Source: Halorubrum xinjiangense
Lineage (GTDB): Archaea; Halobacteriota; Halobacteria; Halobacteriales; Haloferacaceae
DNA length: 64,000 nt
Reading direction: 5' to 3'
NCBI RefSeq assembly: GCF_900102375.1
Contig: NZ_FNBO01000013.1
Span: forward strand, 44,682 to 108,681
Numbering within the stretch: the first letter of the stretch is position 1; the number at the start of each line of letters is the position of its first letter. A model generated the notes under the pieces. The model was not told the origin of the DNA, did no database searches, and saw nothing but the letters and a program-made list of their open reading frames with translations. A program made the translations under genes and the position numbers. Below are positions 8,673-16,501 of this stretch, piece after piece.

Positions 8673-9821
8673 ATGGAATCGCACCGGCGGGGCGATTTAA
8701 CCGAGCAAATTGTCATTACCGAATTAAAGAGACGAGAGATTAGTGTCTCAACGCCTGTTGGAGACAATGAGCGATACGATGTCGTTGTCGAGCAACCCGG
8801 AGGAGATCTGTTGAGAGCGCAAATCAAAACTGGTCGATTAAAAGACGGAACGATCCGATTCAACGGACTGAGCCAGCACACGAACGCTTCGGGTCACACG
8901 TATAAGCGATACGGAGAGGATATCGATTGTTTTGTCGTCTATTGCTATGATACAGATCAGACGTATCTAATCCCCGCTGCCGAGGTGGGTACCTCGATGT
9001 ATCTGCGAGTCGATTCCCCTGACAAGGAGACGAGACAGGTCAACTGGGCCGAAGAGTATCGACTGGAAGAGCAATGGCCAGTAGATGACGCTAATTCAGA
9101 TACAGTTGATTCGACAGTCATCGAGACACTTCGGCAAGAGGGCGTGTCAGTATACTCTAATACAGAAGACGAAGAACAGAAAGTTGTCTTTGTAGAGGAT
9201 GCAGCGGGAGACGTTGCGAAGGTCGGTATCGAAAGAGCTTGGCAAGTTGATAATCGAATTAGATGTACCTTGGATGAGGCAGCAGACTACTACTTGATTT
9301 ACTGCGAATCGCTTGATGAGGTCTGTTCTATCCACGCAGCAGAGTTTGGTGACTCAGTTTCACTCCGGACAGAGGAGGGTTGTGAGAATCCGTCGAGAGC
9401 AAAACTGGCTGACGATTATGCGTTCGAAAACAATTGGCCGCCAGTCGTGAATCCTTCTGGGACACCCACATCAGCCTCACTGGTGTCGAGAACAGTTGAG
9501 ATGGTAGAATCAGATAAATACACGCCAACGGTACCAGCAGATTGTGACGATGGGCAGACGATTATCGCTAGCGGGGAAGACCGCGAGTTCCGTCTCCGCG
9601 TTGAGTCCGCCTGGCTCGAAGGCGGCTTATTGCGATTCAACGTTACGGAACCAGCTGACTTCTACGTAATTGAGCATCCCGAAGAAGCGGAGACGTATCT
9701 CATACCAGATGATGCGTTCGGGAAATCAATATCGTTGAGGGTAGAGCCACCGGAAAAGAACAGTCCCCGGATAAATTACGCAGACGACTTCTTATTCGAA
9801 GAGAGATGGCCACCACAGTAG
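8673..9821 (+). CDS. Triplicated PD-(D/E)XK-like endonuclease, candidate restriction enzyme
   Basis: A 382-residue protein. Residues 1-112 resemble the PDDEXK_5 family (group I intron-associated type): E11 in the first helix, D34 in NERYDVVVE and the QIKTGR core at about 50-55, then RFNGL, YLIPAAEVG and SMYLRVDSP. The pattern strand-strand-LIPA-SLRV-DD(Y/F)-FEE.WP recurs at about 118-240 and 250-382, so the domain is present three times. In copies two and three the catalytic core is replaced (KVGIERA and RLRVESA), so only copy one could cut DNA. It is visibly AT-richer than its neighbours. It converges on a C5 DNA methyltransferase gene with 59 bases between stops, which suggests a restriction partner. 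That role is inference. Confidence 0.72.
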   Translation: MESHRRGDLTEQIVITELKRREISVSTPVGDNERYDVVVEQPGGDLLRAQIKTGRLKDGTIRFNGLSQHTNASGHTYKRYGEDIDCFVVYCYDTDQTYLIPAAEVGTSMYLRVDSPDKETRQVNWAEEYRLEEQWPVDDANSDTVDSTVIETLRQEGVSVYSNTEDEEQKVVFVEDAAGDVAKVGIERAWQVDNRIRCTLDEAADYYLIYCESLDEVCSIHAAEFGDSVSLRTEEGCENPSRAKLADDYAFENNWPPVVNPSGTPTSASLVSRTVEMVESDKYTPTVPADCDDGQTIIASGEDREFRLRVESAWLEGGLLRFNVTEPADFYVIEHPEEAETYLIPDDAFGKSISLRVEPPEKNSPRINYADDFLFEERWPPQ

Positions 9822-9880
9822 CTGAATAACCAAGATAGATAGCCGCCGGCAACTCTCACATACAGAGGGGGATCACCCCC

Positions 9881-11077
9881 TCAAGCCAAGTCGGTAAGCG
9901 ACTGCTGCTCGTACACGTCGGGGTCGGCGGGGGGCGCGTCGCGGATCTCTGGGAAGTACTCCCGGAGTTGGTTCGCCAGCTCCTCGCCGAGCCGGACCGG
10001 GACTGCGTTGCCGATCTGCTTCATCACGTCGGTCTTCGTCCCCTCGAACGCGAACTCGTCGGGGAACGTCTGGAGCCGGGCCATCTCGCGCGGGGTGAGG
10101 TAGCGGTCCTCGGTCGGGTGGATGAAGACGTTCGTGCTCACCGTCAGCGACGGCTCGTCGGGGTCGAGCCGGCGGAGGTAGGTGCCGTACCGCTTGACGA
10201 TCTCCGGCTCGTGCGGACAGGTGTCGGTGTCCTCGCAGTCGCACTGGTACTTCTTCGTCTTCAGGCGGTCGGGGAGGTCGCGGTAGTAGCCGCCCGGGGG
10301 GACGTGGCGGATGCGTTCGAGCGTCTTCTCGCCGGTGTCCGCGTACGTCATGTTCGGGAGGTCGTCGGTCGCGTCCGCGAGCGCCTCGCCCGCAGTGCGC
10401 CAGTGCCCCTCCGGCGTCGTCGGCTCCGGGAAGCGGATCGGCACGTCGCGGTCGGTGCCCATAAAGAAGATCCGGCGGCGCTTCTGGGGGACGCCGTACT
10501 GCTCGGCCTCCAGCACGCGGTACTCGCATTTGTAGCCGTGGGCCGCGAACTCGTCGACGATGAGGTCTTTCACGTACCGGTCGTCACTGGTCTGGCGGTT
10601 GATCAGGTCGCGGACGTTCTCCATCAACACCAGCTGCGGTTCGAGGACGGAGACGACCCGGAGGAACTCCTCGAAGAGGGTGTTCCGGCGGTCCTTCTCC
10701 ATCTCGTCGAGCTCGATCTGCTCGTTGTTGAGCCGGCTGAACCCCTGACAGGGCGGCCCGCCGATCACCACGTCGACGCCGTCGGGGTCGTAGCCGGCGC
10801 CCGCGACCGCCTCGCGGAGCGCCGGAGCGTCGAGCTCGCGGACGTCGCCCTCGAGGAACTCGGTATCGAAGTTGCGGCGGTACGTCTCGGCGGCCGGCTC
10901 CCACTGGTCGCTCCCGAGAGCGACGTCGAAGCCGGCCCGCTCGAAGCCTAAATCGAGGCCGCCGCAGCCGGAGAAGAAGCCGGCGACGACCGGCGCGTCG
11001 GCGTCGCCGCTCGCGGCGACCGATTCGGAGCCGGCGTCGTCGTTCGCGGCGTCGCCATCAGCGTCCACCGACACCAC
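9881..11077 (-). CDS. DNA (cytosine-5-)-methyltransferase
   Basis: A 398-residue enzyme that transfers methyl from SAM to C5 of cytosine in a specific DNA site. Motif I is FFSGCGGLDLGF at about 34-45; motif IV is GGPPCQGFS with catalytic C110; motif VI is ENV at 153-155; motif VIII is QYGVPQKRRR; motif X is QIGNAVPVRL near the C-terminus. Between VIII and X lies the target-recognition region, which includes a cysteine cluster (CDCEDTDTC). The N-terminal 30 residues are an acidic low-complexity extension. All catalytic motifs are intact. The convergent neighbour is a nuclease-like gene, consistent with a restriction-modification pair, although a solitary methylase is possible. Confidence 0.93.
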   Translation of the reverse strand: MVSVDADGDAANDDAGSESVAASGDADAPVVAGFFSGCGGLDLGFERAGFDVALGSDQWEPAAETYRRNFDTEFLEGDVRELDAPALREAVAGAGYDPDGVDVVIGGPPCQGFSRLNNEQIELDEMEKDRRNTLFEEFLRVVSVLEPQLVLMENVRDLINRQTSDDRYVKDLIVDEFAAHGYKCEYRVLEAEQYGVPQKRRRIFFMGTDRDVPIRFPEPTTPEGHWRTAGEALADATDDLPNMTYADTGEKTLERIRHVPPGGYYRDLPDRLKTKKYQCDCEDTDTCPHEPEIVKRYGTYLRRLDPDEPSLTVSTNVFIHPTEDRYLTPREMARLQTFPDEFAFEGTKTDVMKQIGNAVPVRLGEELANQLREYFPEIRDAPPADPDVYEQQSLTDLA

Positions 11078-11199
11078 CTCGCCCGGTCGCGGGCGCGCGT
11101 CCTCGGTTCATTCGTGAGTCGGTTCGCCGCGGGCGCATAAAAACGTCACACCTCGGGGCGCGAGGCCTCGATGCGGCGCTCGCCGCCGTCGCAGGGCAG

Positions 11200-11820
11200 T
11201 CAGGCCCGCCGCTCGCTGATCTCCTCGGCGATGCGCTCGTCGGGGCGGCGGAGTTCGCCGGACTCGACCTCGTAGACGTAGCCGGAGACGGTCGTGTCGT
11301 CCGGAATGAACGCGGACTCGCGGAGGTACTCGACCTGCGCGGCGCAGGCCGCGTCGATGTCGTCGGTCATCTTCACCCAGTCAAGGAGGTCGGCGTCGCC
11401 GATGTTCAGCTCCGGCAGCGAGGGGTCGAGATCGGCCGCGTCGAGGTCGCCTGCCTGCGCTTCGAGGCCCTCGCGGACCGCCTCGTCCGGGGCGCTCATC
11501 ATCCCGCAGTCGGTGTGGTTGATCACGACGATCTCGTCGGTGTCGAAGAAGTTCGTCGTGAGCGCGGCCGAGCGGATCACGTCGTCGGTCACCTTGCCGC
11601 CCGCGTTGCGGAACACCTGCGCGTCGCCGAGGTCGATGCCGAGCGCCTCCTCGATCGGGATGCGCTCGTCCATACAGGCGACGACGAGGAGGTTCTCGTC
11701 GGTCGGGATCCCCTTGCGGCGGCGGCGCGCCCAGTCGTCGCGCGCGTCAACCGCGGCGTCGAGCGTCTCGTGGTGGTCGTCGTGGTCGTGATCGTCGTGG
11801 TCGTGATCGTGCGATGGCAT
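11200..11820 (-). CDS. Beta-class carbonic anhydrase with His/Asp-rich N-terminus
   Basis: A 206-residue enzyme interconverting CO2 and bicarbonate. Zinc ligands and dyad are visible: C49, D51 and R53 in ACMDER, then H102 and C105 in NHTDCGM. The start MPSHDHDHDD was chosen over an upstream ATG at 11865 because the extra 15 residues are unlike the family. The first 17 residues contain seven histidines and eight aspartates, an unusual metal-binding-like stretch arising from a short DNA tandem repeat. Stands alone; cytoplasmic. Confidence 0.9.
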   Translation of the reverse strand: MPSHDHDHDDHDHDDHHETLDAAVDARDDWARRRRKGIPTDENLLVVACMDERIPIEEALGIDLGDAQVFRNAGGKVTDDVIRSAALTTNFFDTDEIVVINHTDCGMMSAPDEAVREGLEAQAGDLDAADLDPSLPELNIGDADLLDWVKMTDDIDAACAAQVEYLRESAFIPDDTTVSGYVYEVESGELRRPDERIAEEISERRA

Positions 11821-12031
11821 CAACGGATCCAGGGGCGGGAGAAACGGGGCCGTTGCGGAAACCACGATCCGCGCCGTCGACCCGGATCAGCGGCGATATC
11901 GTCCGGCGTCTGGGACGCGAACTGGACTGTGACCGAAGTGAGCGCGGCCGCGGGGGCAGGCGAGCGGACGCCGATCGGGGCGCCGCCTTTCGAAATCCTT
12001 TTGTCTCGAATCGGCGTTGGTCCGAGTGCGA

Positions 12032-12105
12032 GCCGCCTTAGCTCAGACTGGGAGAGCACTCGACTGAAGATCGAGCTGTCCCCCGTTCAAATCGGGGAGG
12101 CGGCA
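12032..12105 (+). tRNA. tRNA-Phe (GAA anticodon)
   Basis: A 74-nt cloverleaf. The acceptor stem GCCGCCT pairs with GGCGGC near the 3' end, and the discriminator is A. The anticodon arm is CTCGA-CTGAAGA-TCGAG with anticodon GAA, and the T arm is CCCCG-TTCAAAT-CGGGG. No CCA is encoded. A TATA-like stretch (CCTTTTGT) lies near 11998-12005, about 28 bases upstream. Its 3' portion is repeated three more times just downstream. Confidence 0.95.
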
Positions 12106-12493
12106 TTTTCCTGCGAACTCGTGAGGGAGAAGCGACCGGACTGTGAGCAGTGAAACTGCTCCCGAGCCGATTTGAGCAGACGAGTCGCGAGCCCGAGCGG
12201 AGCGAGGGCGAGCGTCTCAGCGAGTTCAAATCGGAGAGGCGGCATTGTTTTGTGTGAACCAAGTTCGTTAGCCCCGACTGAAGATCGAGCTGTCCCCCCT
12301 CCCCGCGAGCGCAGCGAGCGGGGGCTCGGAAGGCGAGCGAAGCGAAGTCTTCCGGAGTTCAAATCGGGGAGGCGGCATTTTCTTGCGAACTGTGAGCAGT
12401 GAAACTGCTCCCGAGCCGATTTGAGCAGACGAGTCGCGAGCCCGAGCGGAGCGAGGGCGAGCGTCTCGGCGAGTTCAAATCGGGGAGGCGGCA
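12106..12493 (+). repeat. Tandem repeats ending in copies of the tRNA-Phe 3' end
   Basis: Three segments after tRNA-Phe each end with the last 21 bases of the tRNA gene (12224-12244 with one mismatch, 12357-12377 and 12473-12493). The first and third segments are near-identical: each has a perfect hairpin GAGCAGT-GAA-ACTGCTC (12145-12161; 12394-12410), then GAGCCGATTTGAGCAGACG, then a GCCC-GAGCGGAGCGA-GGGC hairpin. They look like tandem duplications or serial integration scars at a tRNA target. No CDS is supported here. Confidence 0.8.
12275..12377 (+). pseudogene. Partial tRNA-Phe copy with hairpin-filled T-loop
   Basis: CGACTGAAGATCGAGCTGTC repeats the tRNA-Phe anticodon arm and variable region, and 12357-12377 repeats its T-loop to 3' end. 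Between them, at the T-arm, are about 60 inserted bases forming two hairpins: CCCCGC/GCGGGG (12301-12306 with 12318-12323, loop GAGCGCAGCGA) and CGGAAG/CTTCCG (12327-12332 with 12349-12354, with GAGCGAAGCGA in the loop). The 5' acceptor and D arm are missing, so it cannot be a functional tRNA. Confidence 0.7.
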
Positions 12494-12559
12494 TATTCTG
12501 AACCCGCGAGCGACAGCGAGCGAGCGGCGACCGCGCCCTGACGCGACGTCGCGACCCGA

Positions 12560-13852
12560 CTATCGCCTCCCTCGGGGCGGCGACCGGTTGCCCCGGGGCG
12601 ACGATCGGCTGCCGCGGGACGGGAAGCGCGCTAGCGCTTCGATCGCCGCGTCTTCGGTACAGTAGAACGCCACGAAGCTGATCGCGAACTTCTCGTCGTT
12701 CGCGGTTTCGACCGTGAGGCTCCCGTCGATCCCCTCGAAAGACTGGACTTCCAGCTCGCGGCCGCTCTTGACCAACGCGTAGAGGTCGCAGTACGCCGTG
12801 TCGAAGGAGGCGGCCATCGGCTCGAACGGCTCACCCGGCTTGCTCACGAAGGAACCGGGGGTGTACGCGACGGTGTCGGCAGCGGCTCCCTCCGGGACGA
12901 AGTCGTACGCGAGGCACTCGCCAGTGTCGGGATCGGTCTCGACGCAAGCGAACTCGTACTTCGCGAGCTGGCCGGCGGCGGAGCAGTCGACGCACTCCTC
13001 ACAGACCTCGCTGATGACCGCGTCAAGCTCCGAGCCGAGGTTCGACGCGTCCTGAACCGAGACGAAGTCGTCGGCACTGCTGGCGATCTCGTCTCGGAGA
13101 TAGTCATCGAAGCCGGCGACGTTCTCGCCGATACCGACCGCAATGACCCGGCGACCGGCGTCTTTGATCGCGGTCGCGATACTGGTGGTCTCGTCGATCT
13201 CACCCTGTTCACCGGCGGTCCCGTTCTCGCTGCCTGTCGATCCGCCGGTGTACGCGAACGTCCCGTACGGGAACGTCGTGTCGTCGTCGGGCGGCGCCGC
13301 GCCGTCGCCGACGACGCCGCTCTCGTAGTTCGGTCCGCCGTCCGTGATCAGGATGATGATCTCCGTTCCGCCGCGGCCCTCCTGTTCAAGAATCGCATTC
13401 GAGAAATCCAGTGCGCCGGGCATGTGCGTCGCGTTCTCCTGTTGCGGGACGCTCGCGGGGATGCCGGCTCGAATCGCCGAGACGTTGCTCGCGGTCGCGA
13501 AGTCGAGGAGGTTCCCCGGGCCGTACTCGAACGCGGACGGCGCGTCGCCGAACGTGACGAGACCCAACTGGACGTCTTCCGGTACGACGGCGAGGAAGCT
13601 GTCCACACCGCTCTGGATGTCTCCCCACGTGCCGGCGGACCGTATCGAGCCCGAGTAGTCGAGTGCGACGACGACGTCGACGTCGCCCCCGCACGTCTCG
13701 ATCAACTGCTCGTCGGCCGCGGCGACGCGGGTGAAGAACGGCAGACCGGCTCCGGCGACTGCGAGCGCGCCGGCAGCACCGGTCGTGCGGAGGACGCTGC
13801 GCCGTGAGAGGGGAATAGTTCGGTTCGCTCTATCTGTGTTGGTTGTTGTCAT
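12560..13852 (-). CDS. Exported von Willebrand factor A domain protein (TAT)
   Basis: A 430-residue protein with a twin-arginine signal (SRRSVL at 16-21, then a hydrophobic stretch to about 45). The vWA domain starts at VDVVVALDYSGS, with MIDAS residues D65, S67 and S69, and includes LVTFGD and IIILITDGGPN. A cysteine-rich region (CEECVDCS, CVETDPDTGEC, YC) follows. vWA domains bind ligands through a metal ion, often in adhesion. The last 18 residues (PSRGSRSSPRGNRSPPRG and on) are very basic and are encoded by three imperfect 21-22-bp repeats adjoining the tRNA-Phe repeat region, so the original C-terminus may have been altered. Confidence 0.82.
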   Translation of the reverse strand: MTTTNTDRANRTIPLSRRSVLRTTGAAGALAVAGAGLPFFTRVAAADEQLIETCGGDVDVVVALDYSGSIRSAGTWGDIQSGVDSFLAVVPEDVQLGLVTFGDAPSAFEYGPGNLLDFATASNVSAIRAGIPASVPQQENATHMPGALDFSNAILEQEGRGGTEIIILITDGGPNYESGVVGDGAAPPDDDTTFPYGTFAYTGGSTGSENGTAGEQGEIDETTSIATAIKDAGRRVIAVGIGENVAGFDDYLRDEIASSADDFVSVQDASNLGSELDAVISEVCEECVDCSAAGQLAKYEFACVETDPDTGECLAYDFVPEGAAADTVAYTPGSFVSKPGEPFEPMAASFDTAYCDLYALVKSGRELEVQSFEGIDGSLTVETANDEKFAISFVAFYCTEDAAIEALARFPSRGSRSSPRGNRSPPRGRR

Positions 13853-14097
13853 GATATGTGGATCTACTGTACAAGCCGGATGCGTTCGTAGCGCGGAGAC
13901 CGGTCGACGACGCGTTTCGCGGTCTATCCAGGTCCCCCTCCGAGGCCGGAAGACCAGTAGTCACAGCCTTCTACGCGTGGTAAGGGGATAGGTATGGTCC
14001 GACGGTCGGATCCGAGCACGGAGACGTCGGACACTCGTGGAACTGTCGTACCCGGCTCCGGTAGGGCGGAGATACCGCTCGGCGACGCGACCCGGTC

Positions 14098-14394
14098 TCA
14101 GTCGGTCGCCGGCCCGAGCGGCGCCGCGCACTCGCGACAGAAGGTGAACTCCCCGTCGTTCTCCGCGCCGCACTGCGGGCAGGTCGACGGGGCCGTCTCG
14201 TCGGCGTCCGGGTCCGGCGGCTCCCGGTCGTAGACGGGGTCCTCGGTGTACCGCTCGATCTCGCCCTCGCGACGCCTACGGCTGCGCTCGCGGCCCTCTC
14301 TGAAGATCGCGACGAGGGCCCGAACCCCGACTCCCAGCGCGACGAGCAGCAGCGCACCGGTCGCGACGAGGTAGATCGTGCCGACGTCGAGCAT
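14098..14394 (-). CDS. Membrane-anchored zinc-ribbon protein
   Basis: A 98-residue protein starting MLDVGTIYLVATGALLL: one N-terminal transmembrane helix (about 7-31), a basic linker (REGRERSRRRREGE), then a C-terminal zinc ribbon CPQCGAENDGEFTFCRECAAPL. An upstream in-frame ATG at 14481 would put a basic tail before the membrane helix and is disfavoured. Function unknown. Confidence 0.78.
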   Translation of the reverse strand: MLDVGTIYLVATGALLLVALGVGVRALVAIFREGRERSRRRREGEIERYTEDPVYDREPPDPDADETAPSTCPQCGAENDGEFTFCRECAAPLGPATD

Positions 14395-14484
14395 GGAGCG
14401 ACTACGGGCCGGAGAGGTAGATACTGTGGGGTGGCAACACGGCTCCCGGCGGACGGACCGCGGCTCCCGGCGGACGGACAACAG

Positions 14485-14655
14485 TCACTCGTCGCCGACG
14501 AAGACGGTCGCGAGCCGGTCGCCGCAGTCCGGGCAGTTCAGCGTCTGCCACGCGTCGGGGTCGAGGTCGCCGAACGGTTCCGAGCGGCGGGCGTCCGCGA
14601 CGGCGACGCTCGCGCCGCACGTCTCGCAGTCGTGGGTGTCCTCGGGGGCGGGCAT
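14485..14655 (-). CDS. Small zinc-finger protein
   Basis: A 56-residue protein MPAPEDTHDCETCGASVAVA with two CxxC pairs (CETC and CPDC), expected to hold one zinc ion. It ends in FVGDE. The upstream frame is open to 14757, but that extension overlaps the start of the opposite-strand HAD gene. The role of such mini zinc-finger proteins here is unknown. Confidence 0.72.
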   Translation of the reverse strand: MPAPEDTHDCETCGASVAVADARRSEPFGDLDPDAWQTLNCPDCGDRLATVFVGDE

Positions 14656-14716
14656 CGCCCGAGAGTACGGGCGCGTCGCCGAAACCGACTTCGCCGCGCG
14701 GCGCCACCCACTTGTC

Positions 14717-16477
14717 ATGAGCCGGTTCGCGGCGGTCGCGTTCGACCTCGACGACACGCTGTGCCGCCACGACGGCGACGTGGACGCCCTCTACCGACGA
14801 GCGTTCGAGCGGGCGGGCGTCGAACCGTTCGGCGAACCGGACGAGCTGTGGGCGGTACTCGACGGGCCGCCGGACCCGGACGACCGAGTCGGCTACCTCG
14901 GGACGGGGTTCGCGCGGCTGGCGGCCCAACACGACAGGGACGTCGACCCGCTCGCCCTCGCGGCGGCGTTCGAAGCGGTCGCGGACGGCTCGCAGGTGGC
15001 GTACCTCCCGGCCGCGACCGACGCGCTGGCGGCCGCCGCCGCGGTAGGGCCGGTCGGCGTCCTCACGAACGGGCCCGAACACCGGCAACGGGCGAAAGTC
15101 GAGGCGCTCGGCCTCGGTGACCGCGTCGACGCGGTCGTGTACGCCGGCGACCTGCCCCGCCGAAAGCCTCACGCGGAGCCGTTCGAACGGATGGCCGTCG
15201 CGCTGTCGGTCGAGCCGAGCGAGATGCTGTACGTCGGGAACTCGCTGGGACACGACGTCGCCGGCGCGCACAACGCGGGGCTCCGGTCGGCGTGGCTGCG
15301 GGCCGACCCCGACGACGCGCCGGCCCCGTACCGCCCGGACTACGTCTGCGACTCGCTTGCCGAGGTCGCGGCGCTGCTTTCGGACGGGACGGGTTCCGAG
15401 ACGGACGAGCCAGATGCGGGGACGAATGGGGACAGGGGCGACGCGGTCGATCCCGGAATCGACGCTGGCGGCAAGGAGCCAGTGAGCGATGCGGTCCGCG
15501 CCCGGGCCCTCGCAGCGACGCGCCCGGGGGCGATCCCGGTTCGCGTCGAGCGACTGAATCGGGGCAACCGGAAGCGGACGGAGGTGGTGCGGTTCGAGAC
15601 CGCCGACCCGGTCGTCGTCCAGTACGCCGAGGCGCTGGAGGCGACCGGTACCGAGGCGGCCCTACTGGCGGCGATCGACGCGCGGACGGAGGTCCCCGTG
15701 CCCCGGCCGCTCGGCGAGGGCGTCGTCGACGGGACCGGGTGGATGGTCACGCCGCTGATCGAGGGGCGTGACCTCCACGCGGCGTTCGTGGACCTCAGTC
15801 CCCGAGAGCGGCGGGGCGTCGCGGGCGCGTTCGGACGGTATCTCGCGGCACTCCACGAGGCGTTCCGGTTCGCCGACTGCGGACGGGTGACGGCCGACAG
15901 AGAAACGGGCGACGAGGCGACCGACGCCGTTGCGGCCGAATGGCGCGGGGCGTCGCTGTCCGTCCGCGACCCGACCGCGACGGCGGCTTGGGTGCGGGAG
16001 TTCGGCGAACGACACGCGGCGCGGCTTCCGGCCGAGTTCGACGACCTCCGGGAGCGGCTCCGTGAGGCGCTCCGCGGGCCGATCGAGACTGACGGCGAGC
16101 CGCGGCTGTTCCCGTGGGACTTCCGCCCGGGAAACGCCCTCGTCGCGGACGGGGCGGTGGCGGCCGTCCTCGACTGGGAGGCGCCGCTGGCCGCGCCGCG
16201 AGGCGTGTCAGTGGCCAAGGCGGAACACCTAGTCGTCGACTGGTACGTGCCGAGAGACGAGACCGAACCGCTCCGGCGGGCGTTCCGCGGCGGCTACGAG
16301 TCGGTCGCCCCGCTGCCCCCCGTCCCGCGGGCACACCGCGCGGCCGCCGTCGCGAGCGCGGTCGTCGACAGCGTGGGGGTGGTGACGAACCCGCGCTACC
16401 CGCCGGTCGACCGCGACGCGGCCGTGGCGTTTCACCGCGAGGCGCTGCGTCGGGCGCTCGACGAGGGGGCCGAGTGA
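14717..16477 (+). CDS. HAD hydrolase fused to aminoglycoside phosphotransferase-like kinase
   Basis: A 586-residue two-domain protein. Residues 1-215 are a HAD-superfamily phosphatase with the nucleophile motif AFDLDDTL (D10, D12), LTNGPEHR (motif II), RRKPHAEPF (motif III lysine) and YVGNSLGHDVAGA (motif IV). A Gly/Asp-rich linker of about 40 residues follows. Residues about 255-586 form an APH/choline-kinase-like domain with WDFRPGNAL (catalytic D468) and VLDWE (Mg-binding D486). A canonical HGD is replaced by PWD. One chain thus carries a phosphatase and a kinase fold. Substrates cannot be told from sequence. The ATG at 14717 is chosen because MSRFAAVAFDLDD is the proper HAD start. Confidence 0.82.
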   Translation: MSRFAAVAFDLDDTLCRHDGDVDALYRRAFERAGVEPFGEPDELWAVLDGPPDPDDRVGYLGTGFARLAAQHDRDVDPLALAAAFEAVADGSQVAYLPAATDALAAAAAVGPVGVLTNGPEHRQRAKVEALGLGDRVDAVVYAGDLPRRKPHAEPFERMAVALSVEPSEMLYVGNSLGHDVAGAHNAGLRSAWLRADPDDAPAPYRPDYVCDSLAEVAALLSDGTGSETDEPDAGTNGDRGDAVDPGIDAGGKEPVSDAVRARALAATRPGAIPVRVERLNRGNRKRTEVVRFETADPVVVQYAEALEATGTEAALLAAIDARTEVPVPRPLGEGVVDGTGWMVTPLIEGRDLHAAFVDLSPRERRGVAGAFGRYLAALHEAFRFADCGRVTADRETGDEATDAVAAEWRGASLSVRDPTATAAWVREFGERHAARLPAEFDDLRERLREALRGPIETDGEPRLFPWDFRPGNALVADGAVAAVLDWEAPLAAPRGVSVAKAEHLVVDWYVPRDETEPLRRAFRGGYESVAPLPPVPRAHRAAAVASAVVDSVGVVTNPRYPPVDRDAAVAFHREALRRALDEGAE

Positions 16478-16501
16478 GAGGCGCGCGGAGCGGACCGGCG
16501 G

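Noticed and set aside
8293..9880. Integrated island with attachment site at tRNA-Pro
   Set aside because: The AT-rich patch starts at the tRNA, but no second copy of the tRNA 3' end and no integrase were found in the window.
14378..14716. N-terminal extension of the HAD-kinase fusion frame
   Set aside because: The extension overlaps two small zinc-ribbon genes on the other strand and lies before the canonical HAD start MSRFAAVAFDLDD.
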